DNA from: Lachnospiraceae bacterium
GTDB lineage: Bacteria; Bacillota; Clostridia; Lachnospirales; Lachnospiraceae
NCBI GenBank assembly: GCA_017456585.1
Contig: JAFTJD010000057.1
Coordinates: 1-34,648, forward strand
Direction: 5' to 3'
Length of the DNA: 34,648 bases
The notes beneath the pieces are model-generated. The model searched no databases, was not told where the DNA came from, and saw only the letters and a list, made by a program, of their open reading frames with translations. Position 1 is the stretch's first letter; each line of letters opens with the position of its first letter. A program made the translations under genes and the position numbers. Shown piece by piece: positions 17,180-24,859 of this stretch.

Positions 17180-17439
17180 ATAAAGGCGAAAATGAGAAGA
17201 GTAGTCACTGTGTATCATTCAGAGAGCCGCTGTAAGGTGTGAGTGCGGTATGTAAGCATTGATGAAGAACAGCTCGGAGCCGACGGAAGAAAGCCGTTTG
17301 GTAAGTAGAACCGTACGCAGGCGAAGCGTTAGAGTCGTGGAAAGTGAATTGCATTTTGCAATTAATATGGGTGGTACCGCGGAATGATTATATAGCTGCA
17401 TTTCGTCCCAAGTTTGGGATTGAAGTGTAGCTTTTTTTT
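17180..17439 (+). promoter_or_regulatory. T-box leader, asparagine (AAC) specifier, with terminator
   Basis: The leader has the T-box hallmarks in order: AGAGAG and GGTG of stem I, the specifier loop GAAGAACAGC in which AAC (17268-17270) is the likely Asn codon followed by the usual A, CGGAG closing stem I, and the T-box sequence TGGGTGGTACCGCGG (17368-17382). The terminator hairpin is AGCTGCATTTCGTCCC/GGGATTGAAGTGTAGCT (17394-17432) with eight T. Uncharged tRNA-Asn should stabilise the antiterminator and switch on asnS and asnA. Confidence 0.93.
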
Positions 17440-17451
17440 GTGCGAAATAAT

Positions 17452-17600
17452 GAGCCGAGCGGAATTGCAGAGCAATTTCGATAGCATACGAAAGGCTAAA
17501 GTCGTGTAAGCTTGCTTACAAACGACTGTGCATTGAGGAGGCGTGGTGAAATTGCATATGCACTTTCATTTGGCGAATATCGTATCAGCGAGCGGAATTG
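17452..17600 (+). repeat. Palindromic element between the T-box terminator and asnS
   Basis: GAGCCGAG (17452-17459) opens and CATTTGGCGA (17567-17576) closes a compound fold. GCAATTTC (17472-17479) pairs with GAAATTGC (17548-17555), and GTCGT-GTAAGC (17501-17511) with GCTTAC-aa-ACGAC (17514-17526). The order of parts resembles the element at 22992, including AAATTGC..GC.ATTTCG and GTAAGC/GCTTA. It lies downstream of the T-box terminator, so it is not part of the T-box itself. GAGGAGGCGTGG near 17535 has no usable start codon. Confidence 0.65.
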
Positions 17601-17640
17601 CCGCGAGATGATGAAAAATAAATTTTAGGAGGAAAAGATT

Positions 17641-19038
17641 ATGGAACAGACATTTGTAAATGTAAGAGATTTATTCAGAAACAAGGAAGAATATCTTAAC
17701 AAGAAGGTAACAGTAGGCGGATGGGTTAGAAGTATCCGTGATTCTAAGACATTTGGTTTTATCGTTATGAACGATGGTACCTTTTTTGAGCCGCTTCAGA
17801 TTGTATATAGTGACAAAATGGATAATTTTACAGCGGTATCTAAGCTTAATGTAGGTGCGGCTATTATTGTAACAGGTACACTTGTGCCTACACCTGAGGC
17901 TAAGCAGCCTTTCGAAATTCAGGCAGACGAGGTATTCGTTGAGGGTGAGTCAACACCTGATTATCCGCTTCAGAAGAAGAGACATACACTTGAATATCTT
18001 AGAACAATTACACATTTACGTCCAAGAACAAATACATTCCAGGCTGTATTCCGTGTACGTTCACTTGTAGCTTATGCTATTCATAAGTTCTTCCAGGAGA
18101 GACAGTTCGTATATGTTCATACTCCGCTTATTACAGGTAGTGACTGTGAGGGTGCAGGTGAGATGTTCAGAGTAACAACTCTTGATATGGAGAATCTTCC
18201 TATGACAGAGGATGGTAAGGTTGATTATTCACAGGATTTCTTCAACAAAGAAACTAACCTTACAGTAAGTGGTCAGTTAAACGGCGAGACATATGCGATG
18301 GCATTCAAGAATATATATACTTTTGGACCGACATTCAGAGCTGAGAATTCTAACACTACAAGACATGCGGCTGAATTCTGGATGATTGAGCCGGAGATTG
18401 CTTTCGCAGACCTTAAGGATGATATGATGCTTGCAGAGAGCATGATTAAATATATCATCAACTATGTACTTGAGAACGCTCCTGAGGAAATGGCATTCTT
18501 TAACAACTTCGTTGATAAGGGACTTATCGAGAGACTTAAAGGTGTGGCTAATTCAGAGTTTGGTCATGTAACATATACAGAGGCTATTGAAATCTTAGAG
18601 AAGAACAACGATAAGTTTGATTATAAGGTATCATGGGGCTGTGATTTACAGACAGAGCACGAAAGATTCCTTACAGAAGAAGTATTTAAGCGTCCTGTAT
18701 TCGTAACAGACTATCCAAAGGATATCAAAGCATTCTATATGAAGCTTAATGAGGATGGAAAGACAGTTGCAGCTATGGACTGTCTTGTTCCGGGAATTGG
18801 TGAGATTATCGGTGGTAGCCAGAGAGAGGACGATTACGATAAGCTTCTTAAGCGTATGGAAGAGCTTGGACTTAATTCTAAGGATTATGACTTCTATCTT
18901 GACCTTAGAAAATACGGTACAGCTCGTCATGCAGGCTTCGGACTTGGTTTCGAGAGATGCGTTATGTATGTAACAGGTATGTCTAACATCCGTGACGTAG
19001 TTCCGTTCCCAAGAACAGTTAATAACTGCGATTTATAA
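17641..19038 (+). CDS. asnS: Asparagine-tRNA ligase
   Basis: 465-aa class IIb aminoacyl-tRNA synthetase that charges tRNA-Asn. The N-terminal OB-fold anticodon-binding domain (about 1-110, with [17 protein letters not shown]) leads to the class II core: [38 protein letters not shown] (motif 2 region), [14 protein letters not shown], and motif 3 [17 protein letters not shown]. Length matches bacterial AsnS. AGGAGG precedes the ATG at 17628. It is the first gene of the operon controlled by the AAC T-box, which independently supports the amino-acid assignment over AspS. Confidence 0.97.
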   Translation: MEQTFVNVRDLFRNKEEYLNKKVTVGGWVRSIRDSKTFGFIVMNDGTFFEPLQIVYSDKMDNFTAVSKLNVGAAIIVTGTLVPTPEAKQPFEIQADEVFVEGESTPDYPLQKKRHTLEYLRTITHLRPRTNTFQAVFRVRSLVAYAIHKFFQERQFVYVHTPLITGSDCEGAGEMFRVTTLDMENLPMTEDGKVDYSQDFFNKETNLTVSGQLNGETYAMAFKNIYTFGPTFRAENSNTTRHAAEFWMIEPEIAFADLKDDMMLAESMIKYIINYVLENAPEEMAFFNNFVDKGLIERLKGVANSEFGHVTYTEAIEILEKNNDKFDYKVSWGCDLQTEHERFLTEEVFKRPVFVTDYPKDIKAFYMKLNEDGKTVAAMDCLVPGIGEIIGGSQREDDYDKLLKRMEELGLNSKDYDFYLDLRKYGTARHAGFGLGFERCVMYVTGMSNIRDVVPFPRTVNNCDL

Positions 19039-19056
19039 ACAAAAAGGAGTTTTTAT

Positions 19057-20067
19057 ATGGGAACAATATATATTCCGGAGGGGTACAAAAGCCCTCAGTC
19101 CATTAAGGACACGGAGATTTTAATTAAGGAGATAAAAGATTATTTTGAGAGAGCGCTCGCTAAGGCGCTTAACCTTACAAGAGTATCTGCACCACTTTTT
19201 GTTAAGCCTGAGTCAGGTCTTAATGATAACTTGAACGGCGTTGAGCGTCCTGTTAAGTTTGGTGTTAAGGAGCAGAATGATGCAGAGGTTGAGATAGTTC
19301 ATTCGCTTGCTAAGTGGAAGAGACTTGCTCTTAAGAAGTACGAATTTAATAAGGGAGAAGGCCTCTATACAGATATGAGTGCCATTCGTCGTGACGAGGA
19401 TACGGATAATATTCATTCAATCTATGTTGATCAGTGGGATTGGGAGAAGATTATAGACAAATCCGAAAGAAATATGGACACATTACAGGATGTTGTTAAT
19501 AAGATTTATGGTACACTTAAGGAAACAGAGAAGCTTGTATGTGATAAGTATGATTTTATCAAGCCTATTCTTCCGGAGGAGATTACTTTCATAACTTCTC
19601 AGGAGCTTGAGGATATGTATCCAAATCTCACAGGCAAAGAGCGTGAGAATAAGATTGCGAAGCTTAAGGGTGCAGTATTTATTATGCAGATAGGCGGAGT
19701 GCTTAAGTCCGGCGAGAGACATGACGGCAGAGCTCCGGATTATGACGACTGGGAGTTAAACGGAGATATCTTAGTATATTATCCGGTGCTTGATATCGCG
19801 CTTGAGCTTTCTTCCATGGGTATCAGAGTAGACGAGGAGGCACTCGCTAAACAGCTTAAGATAAGCGGTTGTGAGGACAGAGCCAAGCTTCCGTTCCAGA
19901 AGGCACTTCTTAACGGAGAGCTTCCTTATACAATCGGCGGAGGTATCGGACAGTCAAGACTTTGCCTCTTCTTTATGAGAAGAGCGCATATCGGTGAAGT
20001 TCAGTCATCTATATGGCCGGAGGATGTAATTGAGAAAGCGAATAATGCAGGAGTGCATTTGTTATAA
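19057..20067 (+). CDS. asnA: Aspartate-ammonia ligase (asparagine synthetase A)
   Basis: 336-aa ATP-dependent enzyme making asparagine from aspartate and ammonia, related in fold to class II tRNA synthetases. SGLNDNLNGVERPV, LYTDMSAIRRDED, YVDQWDWEK, and the C-terminal YTIGGGIGQSRLCLFFMRRAHIGEVQSSIWP region are typical AsnA. Length matches the E. coli enzyme (330 aa). The gene is 18 nt after asnS with AAAGGAG before its ATG, so the two are co-transcribed. T-box control lets a shortage of charged tRNA-Asn raise both asparagine synthesis and tRNA charging. Confidence 0.97.
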   Translation: MGTIYIPEGYKSPQSIKDTEILIKEIKDYFERALAKALNLTRVSAPLFVKPESGLNDNLNGVERPVKFGVKEQNDAEVEIVHSLAKWKRLALKKYEFNKGEGLYTDMSAIRRDEDTDNIHSIYVDQWDWEKIIDKSERNMDTLQDVVNKIYGTLKETEKLVCDKYDFIKPILPEEITFITSQELEDMYPNLTGKERENKIAKLKGAVFIMQIGGVLKSGERHDGRAPDYDDWELNGDILVYYPVLDIALELSSMGIRVDEEALAKQLKISGCEDRAKLPFQKALLNGELPYTIGGGIGQSRLCLFFMRRAHIGEVQSSIWPEDVIEKANNAGVHLL

Positions 20068-20080
20068 AATATGATATGAA

Positions 20081-20109
20081 GCCCTCGCTCGTAAGAGCGG
20101 GGGCCTTTT
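20081..20109 (+). terminator. Terminator of the asnS-asnA operon
   Basis: GCCCTCGCTC (20081-20090), GTAA loop, GAGCGGGGGC (20095-20104), then CTTTTG. A short GC-rich hairpin with a T-run, 13 nt after the asnA stop. Confidence 0.9.
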
Positions 20110-20442
20110 GTTACGAAATATCGACCGCTTGTTACATTCGTTCTTGAGGCGAAGGGATGTCAGTGTTAATATTGGAGGGGGAATATAAATAAAAAATTTT
20201 TTTGAGGAAATTTAGTTTTTATGAAGGTACTATATAGTAGATGACTGATTTGTACGGAATATATAAACTTTTTTAAAAAAATTAGAAAATCTTGTCACCT
20301 ATGTGGCTGGTTGTATTGTTGTATGTGTAGAAGTAAATAGTAAGCGATGTAAGAACGAGATATTACGGAGAAAGGAGGGGTGATTTCATTTACTAATAAC
20401 AGAAGTTTTGGGGTTACATAATCTGTAGGGAGGAGATGCTAT
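20110..20442 (+). other. Leader or intergenic region before the lipoprotein gene
   Basis: A 333-nt A/T-rich gap without a supported gene. Its first 50 bases (TTACGAAATATCG, CGTTCTTGAGGCGAAGG) loosely recall boxes of the palindromic elements. A very strong ribosome-binding sequence, AAAGGAGGGG at 20371-20380, lacks a suitably spaced ATG/GTG/TTG: the GTG that follows is only one base away and would give 13 codons. No convincing promoter was found. Confidence 0.4.
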
Positions 20443-21312
20443 ATGAAAAAGATTCGATGGTTTGCTTTTGCTGCATTCTGTGTATTTGCGCTTAGCGCAT
20501 GTAAAGAGGCAAAACCGGAGGATGTGACACAGACTGAAGAGGCAAAACCGAAACATATGTCGCAGATAAAAGGAGCCGGTCAGGATTATTTTAACGCTGT
20601 CATACTTGAAGTATATGACGAATATATAATAGTGGAATGCTCAGAGGTAACAAGCGGATATGTACATGAAGGAGATAAGGCAAAGGTAAGCAAGGATGTT
20701 GTATTCTCCAGAGGTATTCCGAAGTTAGTGGTTGGGGATGAGGTAAGAGTATTATTTTCCGGGCTGGAAGAAACAGAACCGTTAAAGCTTAAAACCGTAT
20801 TTGCGATTTATCCTCTTGATGAGGAGGGGAAGTCGGTTTTTGATTTTGAACCGGAGACCGTACCGCTGCCTGCAGTGGATGCCGATATTAATATGTATAA
20901 TTACAGAATTGCAGAAGGTATTAGTGATGCCGGTGAAGAGAATGGTGACATGATTATATGCCGACCACATTTTTCTTTGACGATAGAAGATGGTAGAATA
21001 AAAGGAACAATAACTGTAATCACATCTGCCGGAGTTTGTGTTTATAATATTGAAGCCTCGTCAAGTATAAGTGTAGGTGGCGGAAAAGATAATGTTTTTA
21101 TAGCACATGCGAAGTACGATGGTGAAGTAGAAGATAAGTTGCAATTTGATTCGAGGATATATATGCATATAGACGATCAGTTGGAAGCTTTTTATGTGCG
21201 TCTTGCCGATGACGCTTGTTTTGTGGGACCGGCGAACGATGCAGCAGAGGCCAAGGCGTTGTATGAGAAACTAGGGCTTTATTCAGTTGAAGGAAGTGAT
21301 GCCGGCAACTAA
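20443..21312 (+). CDS. Predicted lipoprotein of unknown function
   Basis: 289 aa. A clear lipoprotein signal ends in LSAC (lipidated Cys20) after MKKIRWFAFAAF. A short repeat follows (EAKPEDVTQ, EEAKPKHMSQ), then a segment (about 45-120) with FNAVILEVYDEYIIVECSE and VVGDEVRVLFSG, a pattern like the OB-fold of YobA/DUF3221-type lipoproteins. The C-terminal half (about 145-289) is beta-rich with no family recognised. GGGAGGAG stands 9 nt before the ATG. It converges on the CofE-like gene, and the gap between them is filled by a hairpin cluster. Location on the outer face of the membrane is inferred from the lipobox. Confidence 0.8.
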   Translation: MKKIRWFAFAAFCVFALSACKEAKPEDVTQTEEAKPKHMSQIKGAGQDYFNAVILEVYDEYIIVECSEVTSGYVHEGDKAKVSKDVVFSRGIPKLVVGDEVRVLFSGLEETEPLKLKTVFAIYPLDEEGKSVFDFEPETVPLPAVDADINMYNYRIAEGISDAGEENGDMIICRPHFSLTIEDGRIKGTITVITSAGVCVYNIEASSSISVGGGKDNVFIAHAKYDGEVEDKLQFDSRIYMHIDDQLEAFYVRLADDACFVGPANDAAEAKALYEKLGLYSVEGSDAGN

Positions 21313-21327
21313 CAGAGCCTGTAATTC

Positions 21328-21552
21328 GAAAACCTAACGGTTTTCTCATTTCGCGGCTTCGCCGAGAATTAGCGAACGTTCAGAGTCACAACTCAAAAAC
21401 TTAACGGTTTTTGAGCTGTGACGGACACACCTAACCTCGAAAATACTACGTATTTTCTCGTTATGTGTATCCGTCAAATAGGATAACAAAAAAATGCGTT
21501 TTGGAATGCAAGCACTCCAAACGCATTTTTATTATCCTGCTTGACTCTGAAC
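21328..21552. repeat. Cluster of nested hairpins between convergent genes
   Basis: In order: GAAAAC/GTTTTC (21328-21345, loop CTAACG); GTTCAGAGTCA (21378-21388), which pairs with TGACTCTGAAC (21542-21552) and encloses the rest; GTCACA-CTCAAAAAC/GTTTTTGAG-TGTGAC (21385-21422, loop TTAACG); TGACGGA..GAAAATA/TATTTTC..TCCGTCA (21419-21476); and GGATAA..AATGCGTTTTGGA/TCCAAACGCATT..TTATCC (21481-21537). The last has A- and T-runs on its flanks and can serve as a terminator for both strands. The outer right arm touches the stop codon of the CofE-like gene. Confidence 0.8.
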
Positions 21553-22742
21553 TAGTCAGTAAAGTTGTCGAAGTAACCCTGGATAAGGATTACAGGTGTA
21601 CCTTTATCGCCTGAACCACTTGTGAGGTCACAGAGTGAACCGATAAGGTCTGTAAGCTGTCTAGGGGTTGTACCCTGTGAAGCCATGTTACCAACAAGGT
21701 TGGCATCCTTCTCTTTGATGCTCTTAGAGATAGCTTCCTTGAGCTCTGCACCGCTAAGGTTCTTGAAATCGTTATCTGCAAGGTACTTAAGCTTGAGCTC
21801 GTTAGGAGTTCCTACGAGGCCGCTTGTGAATGCCGGTGAAACAACCGGGTCAGCAAGCTCCCAAATCTTACCCTGAGGATCTTTGAAAGCACCATCGCCG
21901 TAAACCATTACTTCTACATGCTTTCCTGTGAGCTTAAGAATCTCAGCCTGAATATCTTCAACAAGACCTTGGCATTCCTGTGGGAATAACTTAATCTTGT
22001 CTTCTGTTGACTTGTTAGAACCAAGTAAGCCGTATTTAGCATTGAAGCCGCTTCCGTTTACAGAACTTGTAAGGATATCATCCATACCACATACTACCTT
22101 AGCACCGGCAGCCTTTAAGAGACGTTTGGTTCTTGCGCGTGTGTGTATATCACATGTGAGTACACAATCTGTATAATTTAAAATGGTCTTAGCCTGGTTA
22201 GCAAAAATTACTTCAACTTCTGCACCGGCTTCTTTGATGATGTTAGAATAGTACTCTACATAGTCAACACCTGTAAACTCATGCTTATTCTCGCCGAACA
22301 ACTCACGATATTTCTCAAGTGTAAGAACATCTGTATAAGGGTTAATTCCTGCATCATCAAGCTGGTCGTATGTTAAAAGAGCATTACCAACTTCGTCGCT
22401 AGGGTAGCTTAACATTAAGACAACCTTCTTAGCACCCATTGCAATACCTTTAAGGCAGATTGCAAAACGGTTACGTGACAAAATTGGGAAGATTACACCG
22501 ATAGTTTCTCCACCTAATTTTGCCTTAACATCAGCAGCGATGTCTTCGACAGATGCATAATTACCTTGTGCTCTTGCTACGATAGATTCTGTTAAAGCGA
22601 TTACGTCACGGTCTCTTAATGAGAAGCCTTCACTCTTAGCAGCATCGAGTACACTTGTAACTGTCATGTCGACAAGGTTATCACCTTCTCTGATGATAGG
22701 ACAACGGATTCCTCTTGAAATAGTACCAACTTTTCTTTCCAT
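21552..22742 (-). CDS. Coenzyme F420-0:L-glutamate ligase-like protein (CofE family)
   Basis: 396-aa protein. The N-terminal half (RCPIIREGDNLVDMTVTSVL, DRDVIALTESIVARAQGNY, GVIFPILSRNRFAICLKGIAMGAKKVVLML) matches the F420-ligase (CofE/FbiB) domain, which in archaea and actinobacteria adds glutamate to F420-0 with GTP. The C-terminal half (VYGDGAFKDPQGKIWELADPV, GTTPRQLTDLIGSLCDLTSGS) is longer than in archaeal CofE. Clostridia of this kind are not known to make F420, so the true substrate is probably another small carboxylate or peptide. Cytoplasmic; no signal peptide. AGAAGGT precedes the ATG and a consensus-spaced promoter lies at 22817-22845. Monocistronic. Confidence 0.82.
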   Translation of the reverse strand: MERKVGTISRGIRCPIIREGDNLVDMTVTSVLDAAKSEGFSLRDRDVIALTESIVARAQGNYASVEDIAADVKAKLGGETIGVIFPILSRNRFAICLKGIAMGAKKVVLMLSYPSDEVGNALLTYDQLDDAGINPYTDVLTLEKYRELFGENKHEFTGVDYVEYYSNIIKEAGAEVEVIFANQAKTILNYTDCVLTCDIHTRARTKRLLKAAGAKVVCGMDDILTSSVNGSGFNAKYGLLGSNKSTEDKIKLFPQECQGLVEDIQAEILKLTGKHVEVMVYGDGAFKDPQGKIWELADPVVSPAFTSGLVGTPNELKLKYLADNDFKNLSGAELKEAISKSIKEKDANLVGNMASQGTTPRQLTDLIGSLCDLTSGSGDKGTPVILIQGYFDNFTD

Positions 22743-22816
22743 AGCATATACCTTCTTTTATAAGTATAGAGTATCTTGGGACGCTATAAGACAAGCATTA
22801 CCAAAAATACATTGAT

Positions 22817-22845
22817 ATTATACATGGAAGTGTATTATCATGCAA
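22817..22845 (-). promoter_or_regulatory. Promoter of the CofE-like gene
   Basis: On the minus strand, TTGCAT (22840-22845), a 17-nt spacer and TATAAT (22817-22822). The leader would be about 70 nt. Confidence 0.75.
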
Positions 22846-22903
22846 GAAAAATTTTTGCATAAATCAAAATTTTTTTAAATATAAAATTTGTATAAAAATT
22901 TAC

Positions 22904-22932
22904 TTGAATATGGAAGAGATATGATGTATAGT
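22904..22932 (+). promoter_or_regulatory. Promoter of the antiporter leader
   Basis: TTGAAT (22904-22909), a 17-nt spacer and TATAGT (22927-22932); a second -10-like TATAAA overlaps at 22932. Transcription would start near 22939, shortly before a terminator hairpin. Confidence 0.6.
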
Positions 22933-22953
22933 ATAAATTCGGTAGAGCGTCAA

Positions 22954-22982
22954 GCACACCCTATCACAGGGGGTGCTTTTTT
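22954..22982 (+). terminator. Short terminator (attenuator-like) early in the antiporter leader
   Basis: GCACACCC (22954-22961) pairs with GGGGGTGC (22969-22976), with one mismatch, and is followed by six T. It sits about 15 nt after the expected start point and 220 nt before the gene, so it would either give a tiny RNA or attenuate the downstream gene. Confidence 0.65.
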
Positions 22983-22991
22983 GTTGCAAAA

Positions 22992-23157
22992 GCCCGGCAA
23001 GCGAAATTGCGAAGCGATTTCGTATATTTTCAAAGATATGTAAAGGGTAAGCTCGCTTATATCTTTGCATATCTTTGAAAATATAAGGAAGCATTTATGA
23101 TTTCATTTGCCGGGCGCAAGAACAACGAGAAGCTTTGCTTCGAGGTGTTCGCTTGCA
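22992..23157 (+). repeat. Compound palindromic element upstream of the antiporter gene
   Basis: The outer stem GCCCGGCAA (22992-23000)/TTGCCGGGC (23107-23115) encloses a perfect 16-bp stem, TATTTTCAAAGATATG (23025-23040)/CATATCTTTGAAAATA (23068-23083), with GTAAGCtcGCTTAT inside. A second hairpin follows (about 23116-23157, GAGAAGCtttGCTTCGAGG with AAGAACA/TGTTCgCTT around it). The order of parts, including GCGAAATTGCGAAGCGATTTCG and ATTTCATTTGCC, matches the element at 17452. No reading frame with a start signal is present. Confidence 0.75.
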
Positions 23158-23202
23158 CAATTGTAATATAAATAAGAAGAAAAAAGAAAGAAGGATAAAA
23201 AA

Positions 23203-24531
23203 ATGGATTCATTTATTCAAATGACCGGTAGTATCAAAAACATGGAGGTTTTGTTGGCAATATCAATAGCGCTCACAGCAGGTCTTCTTTTATCAAGATT
23301 TGTTAAGCCTGTGAAGATACCGGCAGTTACAGGATATCTCATTGCAGGTATTCTTATCGGACCGTATTGTCTTGGAAGGCTTAATATTGCAGGCTTCGGA
23401 TTTACTTCAATGGCACATGTTGAGAACCTTAAGATTATTTCAGAGGTTGCGCTCGGATTCATAGCATTTGCGATTGGTAACGAATTCAGAGTATCTCAGC
23501 TTAAGCAAACAGGTAAGACTGCAACTGTAATTGCTATTTTCCAAGCACTTGTAGCGACTATTCTTGTTGATGCCGCTCTTATCGGTCTCCACTTTATGAT
23601 GCCTGATAAGGTTTCTCTTCCTGTTGCAATCGTACTTGGTGCAATAGCAACAGCTACGGCACCGGCAGCTACACTCATGGTTGTTAAGCAGTATAAGGCA
23701 AAGGGTAAGCTTACAGATTTACTTCTCCCTATCGTTGCACTTGATGATGCAGTAGGTTTAATCGTATTCGCAGTATCATTTGGTATTGCAAGAGCACTTC
23801 AGAATGGCGCAATAGATATGAAGTCTGTTGTTCTTGAGCCGCTTCTTGAAGTAGTGCTTTCACTTGTACTTGGTTTTGTACTTGGTGTTGTTTTCTCACT
23901 TATAGAGAAATACTTTAAGTCTAACAGTAAAAGACTCAGTTTATCAATTACATTTGTACTTATGACAGTATCACTCTCAATGCTTGAATTTAAGGTTGGT
24001 GGTGTACATATTGGATTTTCATCACTTCTTGTATGTATGATGCTTGGTACAGTATTCTGTAACATGTGTGATTTCTCAGAAGAGATTATGGAAAAAACAG
24101 ACAAGTGGACAGCTCCGTTATATATTCTTTTCTTTGTACTTAGTGGTGCAGAGCTTGAACTCGGGGTATTCACAGATATCGCCATTGTAGGAATCGGTGT
24201 AGTATACATCTTGTTCCGTTCAGCAGGTAAGATTAGCGGTGCAGCAATCAGCGCCAAAATGATGAAATGTGACCCTAAGATTGTTAAATACCTTGGTATT
24301 ACACTTCTTCCGCAGGCCGGAGTTGCACTCGGTATGTCACTTACAGCACAGTCACTCGGTGAGGATGGAAATATTATTCGTAATATAGCACTGTTCGCAG
24401 TTCTTATCTACGAATTGGTCGGTCCTCTTATGACAAAGATTGCTCTTACCAAATCCGGAGACATTGTTCCGAAGGCACAGGCTGCAACAGCTGCTTCTGC
24501 CAGTGAAGAAGACGAAGATGACGATGAATAG
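23203..24531 (+). CDS. CPA2-type cation:proton antiporter
   Basis: 442-aa integral membrane protein of the Na+/H+ exchanger (PF00999-like) superfamily, exchanging Na+ or K+ for protons at the cytoplasmic membrane. About 11-13 hydrophobic segments are visible from residue 15 to 420. LSRFVKPVKIPAVTGYLIAG is the typical first conserved block, and LPIVALDDAVGLIVFA carries the Asp-Asp pair thought to bind the ion in this superfamily. There is no TrkA-N (RCK) domain after the membrane part; the protein ends in a short very acidic tail (SEEDEDDDE). GAAGGAT stands 8 nt before the ATG. Its leader carries a short terminator and a palindromic element, so expression may be attenuated. Confidence 0.88.
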   Translation: MDSFIQMTGSIKNMEVLLAISIALTAGLLLSRFVKPVKIPAVTGYLIAGILIGPYCLGRLNIAGFGFTSMAHVENLKIISEVALGFIAFAIGNEFRVSQLKQTGKTATVIAIFQALVATILVDAALIGLHFMMPDKVSLPVAIVLGAIATATAPAATLMVVKQYKAKGKLTDLLLPIVALDDAVGLIVFAVSFGIARALQNGAIDMKSVVLEPLLEVVLSLVLGFVLGVVFSLIEKYFKSNSKRLSLSITFVLMTVSLSMLEFKVGGVHIGFSSLLVCMMLGTVFCNMCDFSEEIMEKTDKWTAPLYILFFVLSGAELELGVFTDIAIVGIGVVYILFRSAGKISGAAISAKMMKCDPKIVKYLGITLLPQAGVALGMSLTAQSLGEDGNIIRNIALFAVLIYELVGPLMTKIALTKSGDIVPKAQAATAASASEEDEDDDE

Positions 24532-24538
24532 GCTGGCT

Positions 24539-24859
24539 TAAACTGCAGCAGACCGGCACCCATGGCATTTAGTTAACGCGAAGCTTGTGTGAAACACATA
24601 TTATAGATGATGTTTCCCTCTAAGACACGCTCTCGCTTGGTGAAAAACGTAGCAGTACTAAACTCAGAAAACCAAATGAGGAGTAATGCAATACAGATAA
24701 TCTCAATGATTGATTTATCTGATATGCATTACTCCTCATTTTCTTCGTTAAGTGCTGACGTTTTTCAACAGTCTTAACAGGAATACATCATCTATCATAT
24801 GTGTAATTTACAGTATTGGCGTTAACTAAATGCCATGGTTGCCGGTCTGCTGCAGTTTA
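24539..24859. repeat. Large nested palindrome of about 320 bp between convergent genes
   Basis: 41-bp outer arms (24539-24579 with 24819-24859) differ at one base and contain CTGCAGCAGACCGGCA and CATGGCATTTAGTTAACGC. Moving inward, ATAGATGATGT/ACATCATCTAT, TGAAAAACGT/ACGTTTTTCA and the 15-bp ATGAGGAGTAATGCA (24676-24690)/TGCATTACTCCTCAT (24725-24739) also pair, with unpaired stretches between them. The right arm contains the stop codon of the S66 gene, and the left arm begins 8 nt after the antiporter stop. This explains the whole 24532-24856 gap. No transposase is present. It could end transcription on both strands. Confidence 0.9.

Noticed and set aside
24539..24859. Insertion sequence ends
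   Set aside because: The outer arms look like terminal inverted repeats, but no transposase frame lies between them and no target-site duplication was seen; a non-autonomous element remains possible.
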